A DNA stretch of 64,000 nt, from assembly GCA_017428635.1 (NCBI GenBank), contig JAFRQK010000079.1, forward strand, positions 1 to 64,000, read 5' to 3'. The notes below the pieces were generated by a model that was not told the origin of the DNA, ran no database searches, and worked only from the letters and a program-made list of their open reading frames with translations. Every line of letters starts with the position of its first letter. Position 1 is the first letter of the stretch. This document shows positions 7,867 through 16,452 of this stretch, one piece after another. A program made the position numbers and the translations under genes. The DNA is from Clostridia bacterium. GTDB lineage: Bacteria; Bacillota; Clostridia; Oscillospirales; CAG-272.

Positions 7867-9725
7867 ATCAGTTTTATCTTCCTTTCCACGCCGCGCCAGA
7901 CGACGGTGAGAACTCGTTTTTTGAGGGACAGAACGGGTAATTCGTATTCCCCTCCTTGTGAGAACGCGACCGCGGATGCGAATATATATTCGCCCGGAGG
8001 AAGAATACCCGTCTCGTATACGGGATACTTGCTCTGAGGCGCGAGAATATGGCGTTCCGGAGTATGAGTTTCGAGACGAAGTCTGTATTCGGTCCCGGAC
8101 ACCGGGGCGATAATAGAAACCATGTCCCGATATTTCAATACGCCGTTTTCGTATTCGTATGAATCGTCGTCGATACCGATCGAATAACCGCCCTCTCTGA
8201 CGCGATACGGCCGCGATAAAACGGCCCTGTGCGCGCGTACGTGCAGAGCGCCGGAAAGCGGGAGAATAACGGTCCTTACGACCGTTTCCGGGTCGTTTTC
8301 AAACGGCGAATGTTCCGAGAGAAGAAGATCTCCGTCGCGTCCGAGGTCGAGATATTTTCTCCTGTGAGAACTCATCGTGAATTCCAGTGTGAGGAGAGAT
8401 ATCATATTGTCGGCCGCTGCTTTATCCGGGATCGAGATACCGAACCCGGACCGTGAATTATATACGAATTTACAGTAGCACGACGCCATGTCGTTGAAGG
8501 TGTGTCCGAAATCTCCCTGATAGTAACTGCTTGTGTTGTTATAGAGCGTCACGCCGCTTTTATCATCCGACGCGAGGGTAATATTGATACTGCGCGGTTC
8601 CGCGTCCGCTCTGTAAGCGCCTTCTTCCGAAGGGAGTGGCTTTTCTTCTTCGCGCCAGAACGGGCTGTCTTCGCCGAGCGCGAGAGCGAGGAAAGTTTTG
8701 GAACACCAGAGAGAACCGAGCTCCGACGTATAGCTGTCGGTCAACGGAGAGGACGGATAGAGGTAACCCGGTTTCAGAATGAATTCGGACCGCCCTTTCA
8801 GTTCCGTGAAATACGCGACGTTTTTCAGCATCGCGCGGCGGCAAACGCCGTAAGGTATCTCACATCCGGAAAGCGCGGCGGCCGGAAAGATCGCGCTCTC
8901 GGCGAATCTGTACGCAAGAGATCTGCCCATCGCGGGAACGGATCCGTCACGGTCAAAAAACTTGAGATAAAACGGGATAAACGTTTCGACACGCCTTTTA
9001 TATTCCGCGGCTCTCGACGGATCGAAATAAGAAGTCCCCTCGGCGATAACTGACCAAAGGAGAGGATAGAGGTGCAGCGACCACGGCAGATAATAATCGA
9101 ACCTGCCGAAAACGCCGTCCTGATACCACCCGTCGGAAATATACATGGAATCGAGTACGGAAAAGGCGCGTTCGACGTCGCGGCTTACGTCGGGCGTCGG
9201 CACGCCGAGTTTTTCAAGTGATGCGAGAACGATCAGCGGAAACCAAAAGTGATTGTTATCCCAGCTCACATGAAGACCGCGCGACGCCCACCCCGAAAGC
9301 CAGCCGCCGACCTGACGCTTCTGATCCTCGGTATACTGATCCCAGAGGAGATCGCGGGCGAAATTAAGCGCGACGGCGTAGCCGGCGAGTTCGGTCGCCG
9401 CCTGATTGGCGAAGCCGACGGTATCGCGTCTCGCGTATTTCGAAAAGCAGAGCGAATCGTCTTCGTCCGTTCCGCGAAGCATAATTTCTCTTATTACGTC
9501 CTCGGCTCTTTCTTCCCTGCCGCCGACTGTCACGGTCAGCCCGTCCTTGAGGATCGGTCCGAGACCCCAGAGGGGACGGAGTACGGCCTCCATTACGGTG
9601 GCGTCGTATCCGACCTGATCGGTGATCTCAAATCGGGTGTTCCTGAAGAATTTTTCCGCTGCGACGCCGAGCGCCGGGATCAAGACCGACCTCGCTGTAT
9701 TGAACAGTTTGTTTCTGTCTGTCAT
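7863..9725 (-). CDS. DUF2264-family protein
   Basis: A 620-residue protein of the DUF2264 type, built from an N-terminal all-alpha barrel (about residues 1-370) rich in Trp and Asn, as in (alpha/alpha)6 glycosidases and lyases, and a C-terminal beta-rich domain. No signal peptide. DUF2264 proteins occur in carbohydrate-utilisation clusters and have no settled activity that I know of. The N-terminal pattern WDNNHFWFPL near residue 155 fits an active-site cleft. It sits between a nitrilase-like gene (10 bases upstream) and the dehydrogenase (overlap), which points to joint metabolism of an acidic or amidated sugar. Confidence 0.78.
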   Translation of the reverse strand: MTDRNKLFNTARSVLIPALGVAAEKFFRNTRFEITDQVGYDATVMEAVLRPLWGLGPILKDGLTVTVGGREERAEDVIREIMLRGTDEDDSLCFSKYARRDTVGFANQAATELAGYAVALNFARDLLWDQYTEDQKRQVGGWLSGWASRGLHVSWDNNHFWFPLIVLASLEKLGVPTPDVSRDVERAFSVLDSMYISDGWYQDGVFGRFDYYLPWSLHLYPLLWSVIAEGTSYFDPSRAAEYKRRVETFIPFYLKFFDRDGSVPAMGRSLAYRFAESAIFPAAALSGCEIPYGVCRRAMLKNVAYFTELKGRSEFILKPGYLYPSSPLTDSYTSELGSLWCSKTFLALALGEDSPFWREEEKPLPSEEGAYRADAEPRSINITLASDDKSGVTLYNNTSSYYQGDFGHTFNDMASCYCKFVYNSRSGFGISIPDKAAADNMISLLTLEFTMSSHRRKYLDLGRDGDLLLSEHSPFENDPETVVRTVILPLSGALHVRAHRAVLSRPYRVREGGYSIGIDDDSYEYENGVLKYRDMVSIIAPVSGTEYRLRLETHTPERHILAPQSKYPVYETGILPPGEYIFASAVAFSQGGEYELPVLSLKKRVLTVVWRGVERKIKLI

Positions 9726-9735
9726 AAAAACTCCG

Positions 9736-10599
9736 TTATTCGGGCTTTTTGCCGCAGAATATATCGACCCACGGCGTCTTTTTCACCGGCTCGGTGATAC
9801 CGCCGTACGCCTCGACGTTTCGGCATCTCTCAAGATACGCCCTTATATCTTCGGTGATCTCTTCGGATCCGGAAGTATGTGAAAGGACGCGCCCGCCGAG
9901 GTCTAAGTCGACGATCTCAACCGACGGCGCTTTCGTGATCTTTTTGACGACGCTCCCGTCGGGTGCGACGACGCCCGTGAAAGCGACGTCATAATTACGG
10001 TCGATCTGAGACGACGCGATATAAAGAGTGTTGTCCACGGCGCGGGCGCGAAGTCTGATCTCCCAGCCCGGCTTCAGAGTATCGCCGTAAAGAGGCATCA
10101 GAATGAGGTCGGCGCCTCTGTTTCCGAGGATACGCGCAGACTCGGGAAAATAGTTGTCGAAGCAGATCATTATTCCGACGCGGCCTATATCGAGATCGAA
10201 CACCGGAAAGTCTACGCCCCGTGAGATTCCTTTTTTCATCTCGTCGTACGGTATGTGTACTTTGCGGTATCTGCCGATCTCTTTTCCCTGTCTGTCAAGG
10301 ATATATGAAGTGTTGTAAACTCTGCCGTCAGAGCTGACCTCATAGTCCCACGGAACGAGATAAGCTCCGCGCTTTTTCGATAGGGAGGCGCATCTTTCAC
10401 GCCATTCCTCCGTCATTACGCGGAGTTTCATCGGCACGGAGAGAATGTCCGAGGACGTAACGTACTGATACGATTCGGGGAAAAAGACAAGGTCCGCTCC
10501 GCGTGAGAACGCCTCGTCCGCCATGTCGTAGAGGCGGTCGAGCCGCTCGGAGTAGCCGTCCGGGGCGAAGTTGTCGACCTGTATCAAACCGAGTTTCAT
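9736..10599 (-). CDS. Carbon-nitrogen hydrolase (nitrilase superfamily)
   Basis: A 287-residue amidase-type enzyme that would hydrolyse a C-N bond in an amide, carbamoyl or related compound. The Glu-Lys-Cys triad is complete: Glu42 in FFPESYQ, Lys113 in YRKVHIP and Cys146 in GIMICFDN. GGAGG lies just before the ATG. It is the first gene of the four-gene catabolic operon and directly follows the terminator of rplU-prp-rpmA. No clear promoter is visible in the 61-base gap, so some readthrough from the ribosomal operon is possible. Substrate unknown. Confidence 0.83.
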   Translation of the reverse strand: MKLGLIQVDNFAPDGYSERLDRLYDMADEAFSRGADLVFFPESYQYVTSSDILSVPMKLRVMTEEWRERCASLSKKRGAYLVPWDYEVSSDGRVYNTSYILDRQGKEIGRYRKVHIPYDEMKKGISRGVDFPVFDLDIGRVGIMICFDNYFPESARILGNRGADLILMPLYGDTLKPGWEIRLRARAVDNTLYIASSQIDRNYDVAFTGVVAPDGSVVKKITKAPSVEIVDLDLGGRVLSHTSGSEEITEDIRAYLERCRNVEAYGGITEPVKKTPWVDIFCGKKPE

Positions 10600-10609
10600 A
10601 TTCGGTTCC

Positions 10610-10648
10610 TCCTGAAAACAAACAGAGAGCCAACCGAGGTCGACTCTC
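10610..10648 (-). terminator. Terminator of rplU-prp-rpmA
   Basis: Read on the minus strand, GAGAGTCGACC pairs with GGTTGGCTCTC through a short loop (two wobble pairs), followed by TGTTTGTTTTC. It separates the ribosomal operon from the nitrilase operon, though the tract is not a pure T run. Confidence 0.6.
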
Positions 10649-10660
10649 TCTGCTTTTCAA

Positions 10661-10942
10661 TTATTCAGCAGCGTAAACGCTGACTCTCTTCTTTCCGCCC
10701 GGAGCGTGCTCGAACTTGACCGTACCGTCGATCAGCGCGAAAAGCGTATCGTCGTTTCCGCGTCCGACGTTATTGCCGGGATGGATCTTTGTTCCGCGCT
10801 GTCTGACGATGATACCGCCGGCAAGGATATCCTGCCCGTCGGCTCTCTTAACGCCGAGACGTTTGCTCTGGCTGTCGCGGCCGTTCTTAGTGGAACCGCC
10901 GCCCTTTTTATGTGCGAAAAACTGTAAGCTTATTCTGATCAT
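10661..10942 (-). CDS. rpmA: Ribosomal protein L27 with cleavable N-terminus
   Basis: A 93-residue component of the 50S subunit near the peptidyl transferase centre. Family signature [17 protein letters not shown] follows an N-terminal extension ending in LQFFA. In Firmicutes this extension is removed after the FF by the protease Prp, exposing the mature N-terminus. The gene for Prp lies directly upstream. I chose ATG 10942, which gives the usual MIRISLQFF start, over a TTG four codons earlier. Third gene of rplU-prp-rpmA; the terminator follows. Confidence 0.95.
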   Translation of the reverse strand: MIRISLQFFAHKKGGGSTKNGRDSQSKRLGVKRADGQDILAGGIIVRQRGTKIHPGNNVGRGNDDTLFALIDGTVKFEHAPGGKKRVSVYAAE

Positions 10943-10971
10943 TTTATCTACCAACCTTTCTTATTAACCGT

Positions 10972-11322
10972 TTATTCTTCTGTCACGTCAACGTCAAGAT
11001 AGTCGTAATATTCCTCGAGCAGATCGTTCAACTGATAGTAGTATCCTTTGATGAGCCCCTCGACGGCAAATCGACGGCTTTCATCCTCTCCGGTCTCCGG
11101 AAGAGCCGCTCTGCATCTTACCGATATCTCAGTTCCGCTCTCGTCGATCTTATAATCGACGTCGGCGGCGTACGATATTTCAAGCGTGTTGAGGATGAGC
11201 ATCGTCATTGCCGAAAGCGCGGCGCACAGAACGTCGTCACCGGATTCTCCGTACCCGGTATGACCGTGCTCGTCGAATCCCCAGAACGCTCCGTCGCGCT
11301 TTACAAAAACTATCTTCGTCAT
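10972..11322 (-). CDS. prp: Ribosomal-processing cysteine protease Prp
   Basis: A 116-residue cysteine protease that removes the N-terminal extension of ribosomal protein L27. The catalytic pair is visible in one segment: His21 in GHTGYGESG and Cys33 in DVLCAALS. The C-terminus is acidic. It lies between rplU (7-base gap) and rpmA (29-base gap), the standard Firmicute order, and next to its substrate gene. Confidence 0.93.
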   Translation of the reverse strand: MTKIVFVKRDGAFWGFDEHGHTGYGESGDDVLCAALSAMTMLILNTLEISYAADVDYKIDESGTEISVRCRAALPETGEDESRRFAVEGLIKGYYYQLNDLLEEYYDYLDVDVTEE

Positions 11323-11329
11323 AGACGGA

Positions 11330-11647
11330 TCACTTGCCCGCCGTAATCGTCTCGATCTGGACCTTGGTGTAAGGCTGTCTGTGACCGATCTTTCTCTTTT
11401 CGTTCTTCTTAGGCTTGTAGGTCAGAACGTGGATCTTTTTGCCCTTGCCGTTCTTGACTGCCTTAGCCGTAACGACAGCGCCCTCAACGTAGGGAGCGCC
11501 TACCGCAAATCCGTCGTCGACGGATACACCGAGAACGCGGTCGAACTTGACCTCGTCGCCCTCGTCAACGTCAAGTTTTTCGATGAAAATGACGTCGCCT
11601 TCGCTTACCTTGTACTGCTTTCCGCCTGTTTCGATAATCGCAAACAT
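11330..11647 (-). CDS. rplU: Ribosomal protein L21
   Basis: A 105-residue 50S protein beginning [14 protein letters not shown], the family signature, and ending with GHRQPYTKV near the C-terminus. ATG 11647 was chosen over a longer in-frame start because GAGGGG lies six bases upstream and the length then matches the family. First gene of rplU-prp-rpmA, transcribed from the promoter at 11735-11763. Confidence 0.95.
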   Translation of the reverse strand: MFAIIETGGKQYKVSEGDVIFIEKLDVDEGDEVKFDRVLGVSVDDGFAVGAPYVEGAVVTAKAVKNGKGKKIHVLTYKPKKNEKRKIGHRQPYTKVQIETITAGK

Positions 11648-11728
11648 GAAAAGCCCCTCACTTTCGTTTTGTGAACTCGCCGGATCAGGTAAACGCATGC
11701 GTTTTTGAAGACCTGAATCCACGCGGCA
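11648..11728 (-). promoter_or_regulatory. Possible L21 leader (ribosomal protein autoregulation)
   Basis: The untranslated leader of rplU is about 80 bases long and contains a self-complementary AAACGCATGCGTTT (11693-11706). Firmicute rplU messages often carry an L21 leader that binds the protein. The position and hairpin fit; no covariance check was possible. Confidence 0.45.
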
Positions 11729-11734
11729 TTCCAC

Positions 11735-11763
11735 ATTCTATCACATCTTGAATTGCTTGTCAA
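11735..11763 (-). promoter_or_regulatory. Sigma-A promoter of rplU operon
   Basis: On the minus strand, TTGACA (11763-11758), 17-base spacer, TAGAAT (11740-11735). Near-consensus, as expected for a ribosomal protein operon. Confidence 0.85.
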
Positions 11764-11878
11764 TTATTTTTTTGTTTTTTTCTTAATAATTATAAACGTT
11801 ATGTTCCGACCTTCGTTGGCAATCATGGCGGCGGAGAATACAATGGTATCAGACGTCAGAAAAACAAAGGTGAACACT

Positions 11879-12781
11879 ATGTCGGAAGGAAAAAGCAAAA
11901 TAGGTATTCTCGGCGGGGACGGTCGGTCGGCGATCCTCACTTCCCTGCTTTCGAAAAAAGACGTTGAATGCGCGGTATGGGGTTTCCCGAAACGCGGCGA
12001 TCTGTCGGGAAGGGTCGTCAAATGCGGAAAATGGGAATGCGCTGTGAACGGCGCAGACGCCGTGATACTGCCGCTGCCCGTCACGTTCGACGGAGTAAGA
12101 CTCAACTGCCGCGCGATCAGTGAAGAAGAAAAAGCCGTCGATTACGACGTCAGGATAACCGAGATCGTCGAAGCGGCTGGAAAAGACGCACTGATCCTCG
12201 CCGGAAAGATACCGGCATCGGCGCTGCGTTTCACCGCCGAGCACGGCAAAAGGATAAAAGACTATTACGAATCAGAAGAGTTTCAGATAAAAAACGCTCT
12301 GCCGACCGCTGAAGGCGCGATAGGGTGCGCTATGAGCTCGCTTCCCTTCACTCTCTCGCAGTCAAGCGTCGCGGTGACCGGGTACGGGCGGATCGGAAGA
12401 ACGCTCGCGCATCGGCTTATCGCGCTCGGAGCAGACGTGACGTGCATAGCGAGAAGCAGAAGCGACCTTTCCTGGGCGTGGGTCGACGGATGCCGGCCTC
12501 TTCCGCTTGACGAATACAGATCTGACCCGCGGGACTTTGACGCAATCTTCAATACCGTTCCGCACACTATTTTCTCGCCCGAGATCATCGCAAGGCTCGA
12601 TCCCGATACCGTATTCATCGAACTCGCCTCACAGAGCGGGATCGACGCGGCTGCCGCAAAAGGCCGGGGAATACGCGTGATCAGAGCGTCGTCTCTTCCG
12701 GGCAGGTGCTCGCCGGTTACTGCGGGAAAGATCCTTTACGAGGCCGTCGCGGCGATCCTCGTCGAGGAGGGGATCCTGTGA
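11879..12781 (+). CDS. dpaA: Dipicolinate synthase subunit A
   Basis: A 300-residue subunit of the enzyme that makes dipicolinic acid from the lysine-pathway intermediate dihydrodipicolinate in the mother cell; the product is pumped into the spore core. Two nucleotide-binding regions are visible: GILGGDGRS near the N-terminus and GYGRIGRTLAHRL near residue 160. ATG 11879 was chosen because AAAGGTG lies close upstream and the conserved domain begins just after it; the longer frame overlaps the divergent rplU promoter. It overlaps dpaB by four bases. Expression under sigma-K is expected from the family; I could not define the promoter. Confidence 0.92.
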   Translation: MSEGKSKIGILGGDGRSAILTSLLSKKDVECAVWGFPKRGDLSGRVVKCGKWECAVNGADAVILPLPVTFDGVRLNCRAISEEEKAVDYDVRITEIVEAAGKDALILAGKIPASALRFTAEHGKRIKDYYESEEFQIKNALPTAEGAIGCAMSSLPFTLSQSSVAVTGYGRIGRTLAHRLIALGADVTCIARSRSDLSWAWVDGCRPLPLDEYRSDPRDFDAIFNTVPHTIFSPEIIARLDPDTVFIELASQSGIDAAAAKGRGIRVIRASSLPGRCSPVTAGKILYEAVAAILVEEGIL

Positions 12782-13338
12782 TAGGGTTTTGTTTGACCGG
12801 TTCGTTCTGCACACACCGCGAAGCGCTTGATGTGCTTGAGAAAATAGCTTGTAATTATGAGGTCGTGCCGGTAATGAGCGAGACCGCGTATGCGACGGAT
12901 ACGCGGTTCGGTCTCGCTTCCGATACGGTATCGAAAGTAGAAGACCTGTGCGGAAGGCGCGTTATCCGCACGGTAAGGGACGCGGAACCGCTCGGTCCCG
13001 CCGTAAAGCTCGACGCGATGATCATCCTTCCCTGTACCGGGAACACTCTTTCAAAGCTTGCGCACGGAATAACGGATACCGCCGTTACGATGGCGGCGAA
13101 AGCTCACCTCAGAAGCTCGCGTCCGCTGGTTATCGCTCTGTGTTCGAACGACGCGATGAGCGCGAACTTCTCGAATATCGGAACGCTGATGAACAGAAAA
13201 AACGTGTTTTTCCTTCCGATGACGGAGGACGATCCGGACGGGAAGCCGCATTCGCTCGTCGCAGATTTTTCATATGCCGAAAAAGCGATCGAAGCGGCGT
13301 TGAGAGGCGAACAGCTTAAACCTCTTTTCGTAAGATGA
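12778..13338 (+). CDS. dpaB: Dipicolinate synthase subunit B
   Basis: A 186-residue flavoprotein-like subunit partnering DpaA to oxidise the precursor to dipicolinate during late sporulation. It opens with IGFCLTGSFCTH, and LPCTGNTLSKLAHGITD near residues 84-100 is the flavoprotein-like core. The GTG start at 12778 overlaps the dpaA stop (GTGA) and has GGAGGGG upstream; a start 24 codons earlier gives an arginine-rich shadow of dpaA and was rejected. Confidence 0.92.
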   Translation: MIGFCLTGSFCTHREALDVLEKIACNYEVVPVMSETAYATDTRFGLASDTVSKVEDLCGRRVIRTVRDAEPLGPAVKLDAMIILPCTGNTLSKLAHGITDTAVTMAAKAHLRSSRPLVIALCSNDAMSANFSNIGTLMNRKNVFFLPMTEDDPDGKPHSLVADFSYAEKAIEAALRGEQLKPLFVR

Positions 13339-13372
13339 GCCGGAGGGTTTGCGCCCTCCGGCTCTTTTATTC
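13337..13372 (+). terminator. Terminator after dpaB
   Basis: Stem GAGCCGGAGGG / CCCTCCGGCTC with loop TTTGCG and a following TTTTATT. The minus-strand SLH gene ends just beyond it. Confidence 0.85.
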
Positions 13373-16300
13373 AGGGGTTTACGGGTTTGACGCCGCGCTC
13401 TATATACCAACCGTCGATGAACGGCGCGCGGAACGCAAAGTTGAAGTCGGAGCACGCGTAATGATAGAACGTCGATCCCTCGTCTATTCCCTTTGAAGTG
13501 AAGTAAGCGAGATATCTTTCGTTATAAGGCATGTGCTGACCGTTGAACTTCGTTATCGGTTCGTTCAGAACGTAATGGTCCATATTGGATTCGTGCTTGA
13601 CGTACATCACGTATCTGTCGTCGCAGATATACGTGTTGTTTCTTGAGATCCATCCGCGTCTCGTGGCGTCCGTGGAGATATCGGTGCTCCAGATCGTACC
13701 GCACGGGTAAAGAATGATATTGTTCTCGACTATGCAGTTTACTTTTTCGCCGGTCGAGCAGAAGACTTCCCCGCCTTTAGTTATACCGCCTGCGATCTTT
13801 TCCCCGACGACGTCCAAAGTCGCCCTGATCCCGGGATCCTGCTGTTCCGTCATTCCGTAGCCGATATACGCGAAGATATTGTCGTGAACGTGGAAGTTGA
13901 TCATCTTGTTCTTCCCGTAGATCCCCGTCTCGTCGCGCTGGGTCTCGTTATAGCAGAGAGATTCGACCGCGTTGCCGGACGATACGATCACGTTATCGTA
14001 ATACTCGATATTCACGTAGTTCATCGAAGGGGAGTCGGGCTCCCAGTTGACTGCGTGCTGAGTGGAAAGCGGTCCGTCGCCGATATCGTGCAGATAGCAG
14101 TTCCTAACAGTCTCGTTGTATGCGCCGCCGTTCGACTCCTTACCCGACTCGACGGACGAAAGAGAGCCGCCGCACCACCCGATCTCGCAGTTTGAAACGG
14201 TCAGTTCGTTCGCCAGCATCATACCCATCGTTCCGCTGTAAAGGATAGCAATATTATCCAAACGGGTCCCTTTGGCGTAAGGATGTTTATCGTTCGGATA
14301 TGCGGTAACGGTCCAGCCGTCCGGAGAACATTTGATGTCGTCGAATACTTCGCCGGGGTTCCCCATGTCGCAGTACATATAAAGTTTGTGTTCGGTCGGA
14401 TCGTGGATATATTCGAGATTGTGAAGAAGAACGGTGCCGGGATTCGTCATCGGCGTGCCGCCGCACTCAAACCACTCTTTGCCGTTGCACATATATCCGA
14501 AATAGACGGATGTTTTCGAGTCCGAAAAAAATCCGCCGTCGTTCGAGCCTTTCGAGTACATTCTGATCCCGACGTATTCGCCTCCGTTGACGACCAGATT
14601 CCCGCACGATCCTTCCTGCCCGCGTTCGCCGCCGTCAAGAGACCAGTAACCCACGTCGTCGTCAAGGAGCCACACGTTTTCCCACTCGGTGGGAAGCCAT
14701 ACGCCCGTCGCTCCCTCGTCGGAGCGTACCGCGCCGAAATCGAGCGCGTGAGTGAACTGGGGCTTCGGTCCCTCGCCGTAAGCGCCGTACGTTACTCCGC
14801 TGCAGGTATAAAGCGTCATGATCTGGTAGTTGCCTTCGAAAGTGGGATAGAAGATCGAACCTCTCTCGAAGAACACCCCGTCGCCCGGCTCAAGTTTGCT
14901 TCCGACGTTGAACCCGATCCTGTACCGGAAGAGCGATTTGAGGCTCCTGAACGGAGTGTCGGGCGTCAGACCGTCGTTTGCGTCGTCGCCTCTGAACGAG
15001 GAGACGTAATATACTTTACCGCCGTTCTTTACGATATCCGCGGGAGTGACCTCGCTCTTTGAGTTAAGGATATCGTTTATGCGTTGTGTCAGAAGCTTAT
15101 CGTATTTATCGAGCGTCGCTCCGTCGGCTTCGCGCCAGTCAAGTTCGGTATAAAGGAAATAGTTATATATATAGTCGCATATCTCAGCGTCTGCCGTCGA
15201 AACGGCGAACGCGTCCGCGGCTGCCCGATCGGGGAAAAAACCGATATACGCGATATTGAATCTGCCGTCGCTCCCCTTGTAGTCGGAGGCGAACGGAACG
15301 GCGAGAAGATTCAGAATATCGTAATCCCAGTCAAACGTATCGGAGGCGAGCAGTGCGGAAAGATCAAACGTCGCGGTTTTGAAATCGCCGTCTCCCTCTC
15401 CGGGAACGAAATCGAAATACTCGCAGTGCTTGTGGCCCGTTCCGTATTCCTCGTCAAAGTTGTGTCTGTACGCGCCGCGGATCGCCTCGGGCTCTTCATA
15501 TCCCGTATAGGTATACGCGATCTTTATCACCGGAAGCGAAATAACGTCGAAATTGATTCCGGTGACGGTAACGCCGACGGAATTGTAAGGGTTCCGCCCA
15601 CCGTATCCGGGAACGACCCAGTCGTAGTCGACGCCCGCCGTGACCACGTCATAGAACGCAGAAAGAACGGGAACTTCGCCGACCTTACCAATATCGGTAC
15701 CCAGCGTACCTCTGACCTGAGATGCATTGTCGTAAAGGTAACGCGCGCCGAAGATCACCGCGCCGTCGGCCGTTTCGGGATCGTATCCCTGCCACGCGAG
15801 GTTCTGCGCGTCGATCAGGTTTTTCACGACAGTCGCGGTCTCCGCCCTGGTTATATTTGCCGTCGGGTTGCATTTCCCGGCTTTGTCGCCGTTGAAGATA
15901 CCCGCGCGGCGCAGGTTCTCCATATTATCCTTCGCCCAATTTGCGATCTTTTCCCGGTCGGCAAATTCCGAAGGCGCTGTGAAACGTCGCGGCATCCTTA
16001 TTTCTCTGTAGGCGATATATCTGTCCGTGATAGCCGCCAATTCCTGACGGGAGAGATTCGCATCCGGTTTGAAAAGGCCGCCCGGATATCCGTTGACAAG
16101 CCCGGTTTTCGACGCCCAGCCGACGTACGGGGCGTACCACTTGTCCTGAGGAACGTCTTTGAATATATCGGTCGTTTCGGGCGTCCCGCCGTCGATACGG
16201 CATAGGATCGTGACGAACATTGCGCGCGTCAGCGGGCTCTTCGGACCGAATCTCGTCGCTGAAGTTCCGACCATCAGTCCGTTTTCGTAGACGTACTTGA

Positions 16301-16436
16301 CGTTGTCGTAGAACCACTCGTCTTTCGATACGTCTTTGAAATCCATTGCCGGGGTCTCCGACGACGCCGCGGCGGGTATAAGCGCGATGATAAAGGCAGT
16401 CGCGAGAATAAGCGAAAGAACTCTTACGATCTTCAT
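13371..16436 (-). CDS. SLH-anchored parallel beta-helix surface protein
   Basis: A 1021-residue exported protein. Residues 1-26 form a signal peptide ending AAASS. Three S-layer-homology domains follow (about 30-85, 90-145, 155-215), each with the F-x-D-V ... W ... G-x-F-x-P ... R pattern, which would hold it on a pyruvylated wall polymer. Residues 215-440 are of unknown fold. From about 455, YYVSSFRGDDANDGLTPDTP is the typical opening of right-handed beta-helix polysaccharide-active proteins, and Asn/Gly-rich turns run to the end. Activity on pectin-like polymers is inferred. It starts 16 bases after ychF and may share its transcript. Confidence 0.83.
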   Translation of the reverse strand: MKIVRVLSLILATAFIIALIPAAASSETPAMDFKDVSKDEWFYDNVKYVYENGLMVGTSATRFGPKSPLTRAMFVTILCRIDGGTPETTDIFKDVPQDKWYAPYVGWASKTGLVNGYPGGLFKPDANLSRQELAAITDRYIAYREIRMPRRFTAPSEFADREKIANWAKDNMENLRRAGIFNGDKAGKCNPTANITRAETATVVKNLIDAQNLAWQGYDPETADGAVIFGARYLYDNASQVRGTLGTDIGKVGEVPVLSAFYDVVTAGVDYDWVVPGYGGRNPYNSVGVTVTGINFDVISLPVIKIAYTYTGYEEPEAIRGAYRHNFDEEYGTGHKHCEYFDFVPGEGDGDFKTATFDLSALLASDTFDWDYDILNLLAVPFASDYKGSDGRFNIAYIGFFPDRAAADAFAVSTADAEICDYIYNYFLYTELDWREADGATLDKYDKLLTQRINDILNSKSEVTPADIVKNGGKVYYVSSFRGDDANDGLTPDTPFRSLKSLFRYRIGFNVGSKLEPGDGVFFERGSIFYPTFEGNYQIMTLYTCSGVTYGAYGEGPKPQFTHALDFGAVRSDEGATGVWLPTEWENVWLLDDDVGYWSLDGGERGQEGSCGNLVVNGGEYVGIRMYSKGSNDGGFFSDSKTSVYFGYMCNGKEWFECGGTPMTNPGTVLLHNLEYIHDPTEHKLYMYCDMGNPGEVFDDIKCSPDGWTVTAYPNDKHPYAKGTRLDNIAILYSGTMGMMLANELTVSNCEIGWCGGSLSSVESGKESNGGAYNETVRNCYLHDIGDGPLSTQHAVNWEPDSPSMNYVNIEYYDNVIVSSGNAVESLCYNETQRDETGIYGKNKMINFHVHDNIFAYIGYGMTEQQDPGIRATLDVVGEKIAGGITKGGEVFCSTGEKVNCIVENNIILYPCGTIWSTDISTDATRRGWISRNNTYICDDRYVMYVKHESNMDHYVLNEPITKFNGQHMPYNERYLAYFTSKGIDEGSTFYHYACSDFNFAFRAPFIDGWYIERGVKPVNP

Positions 16437-16452
16437 ACGCGCCCCCGTTAAC

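Noticed and set aside
9736..10599. Nitrilase-like gene as the glutaminase partner of the ammonia-type NadE
   Set aside because: It lies 42 kb from nadE in an unrelated operon; NadE of this size uses ammonia directly.
11753..11878. N-terminal extension of dpaA with a hydrophobic stretch
   Set aside because: It overlaps the divergent rplU promoter, lacks a binding site, and DpaA is a soluble enzyme.
15084..16205. A 373-codon open frame on the plus strand
   Set aside because: Antisense to the SLH domains of the beta-helix protein.
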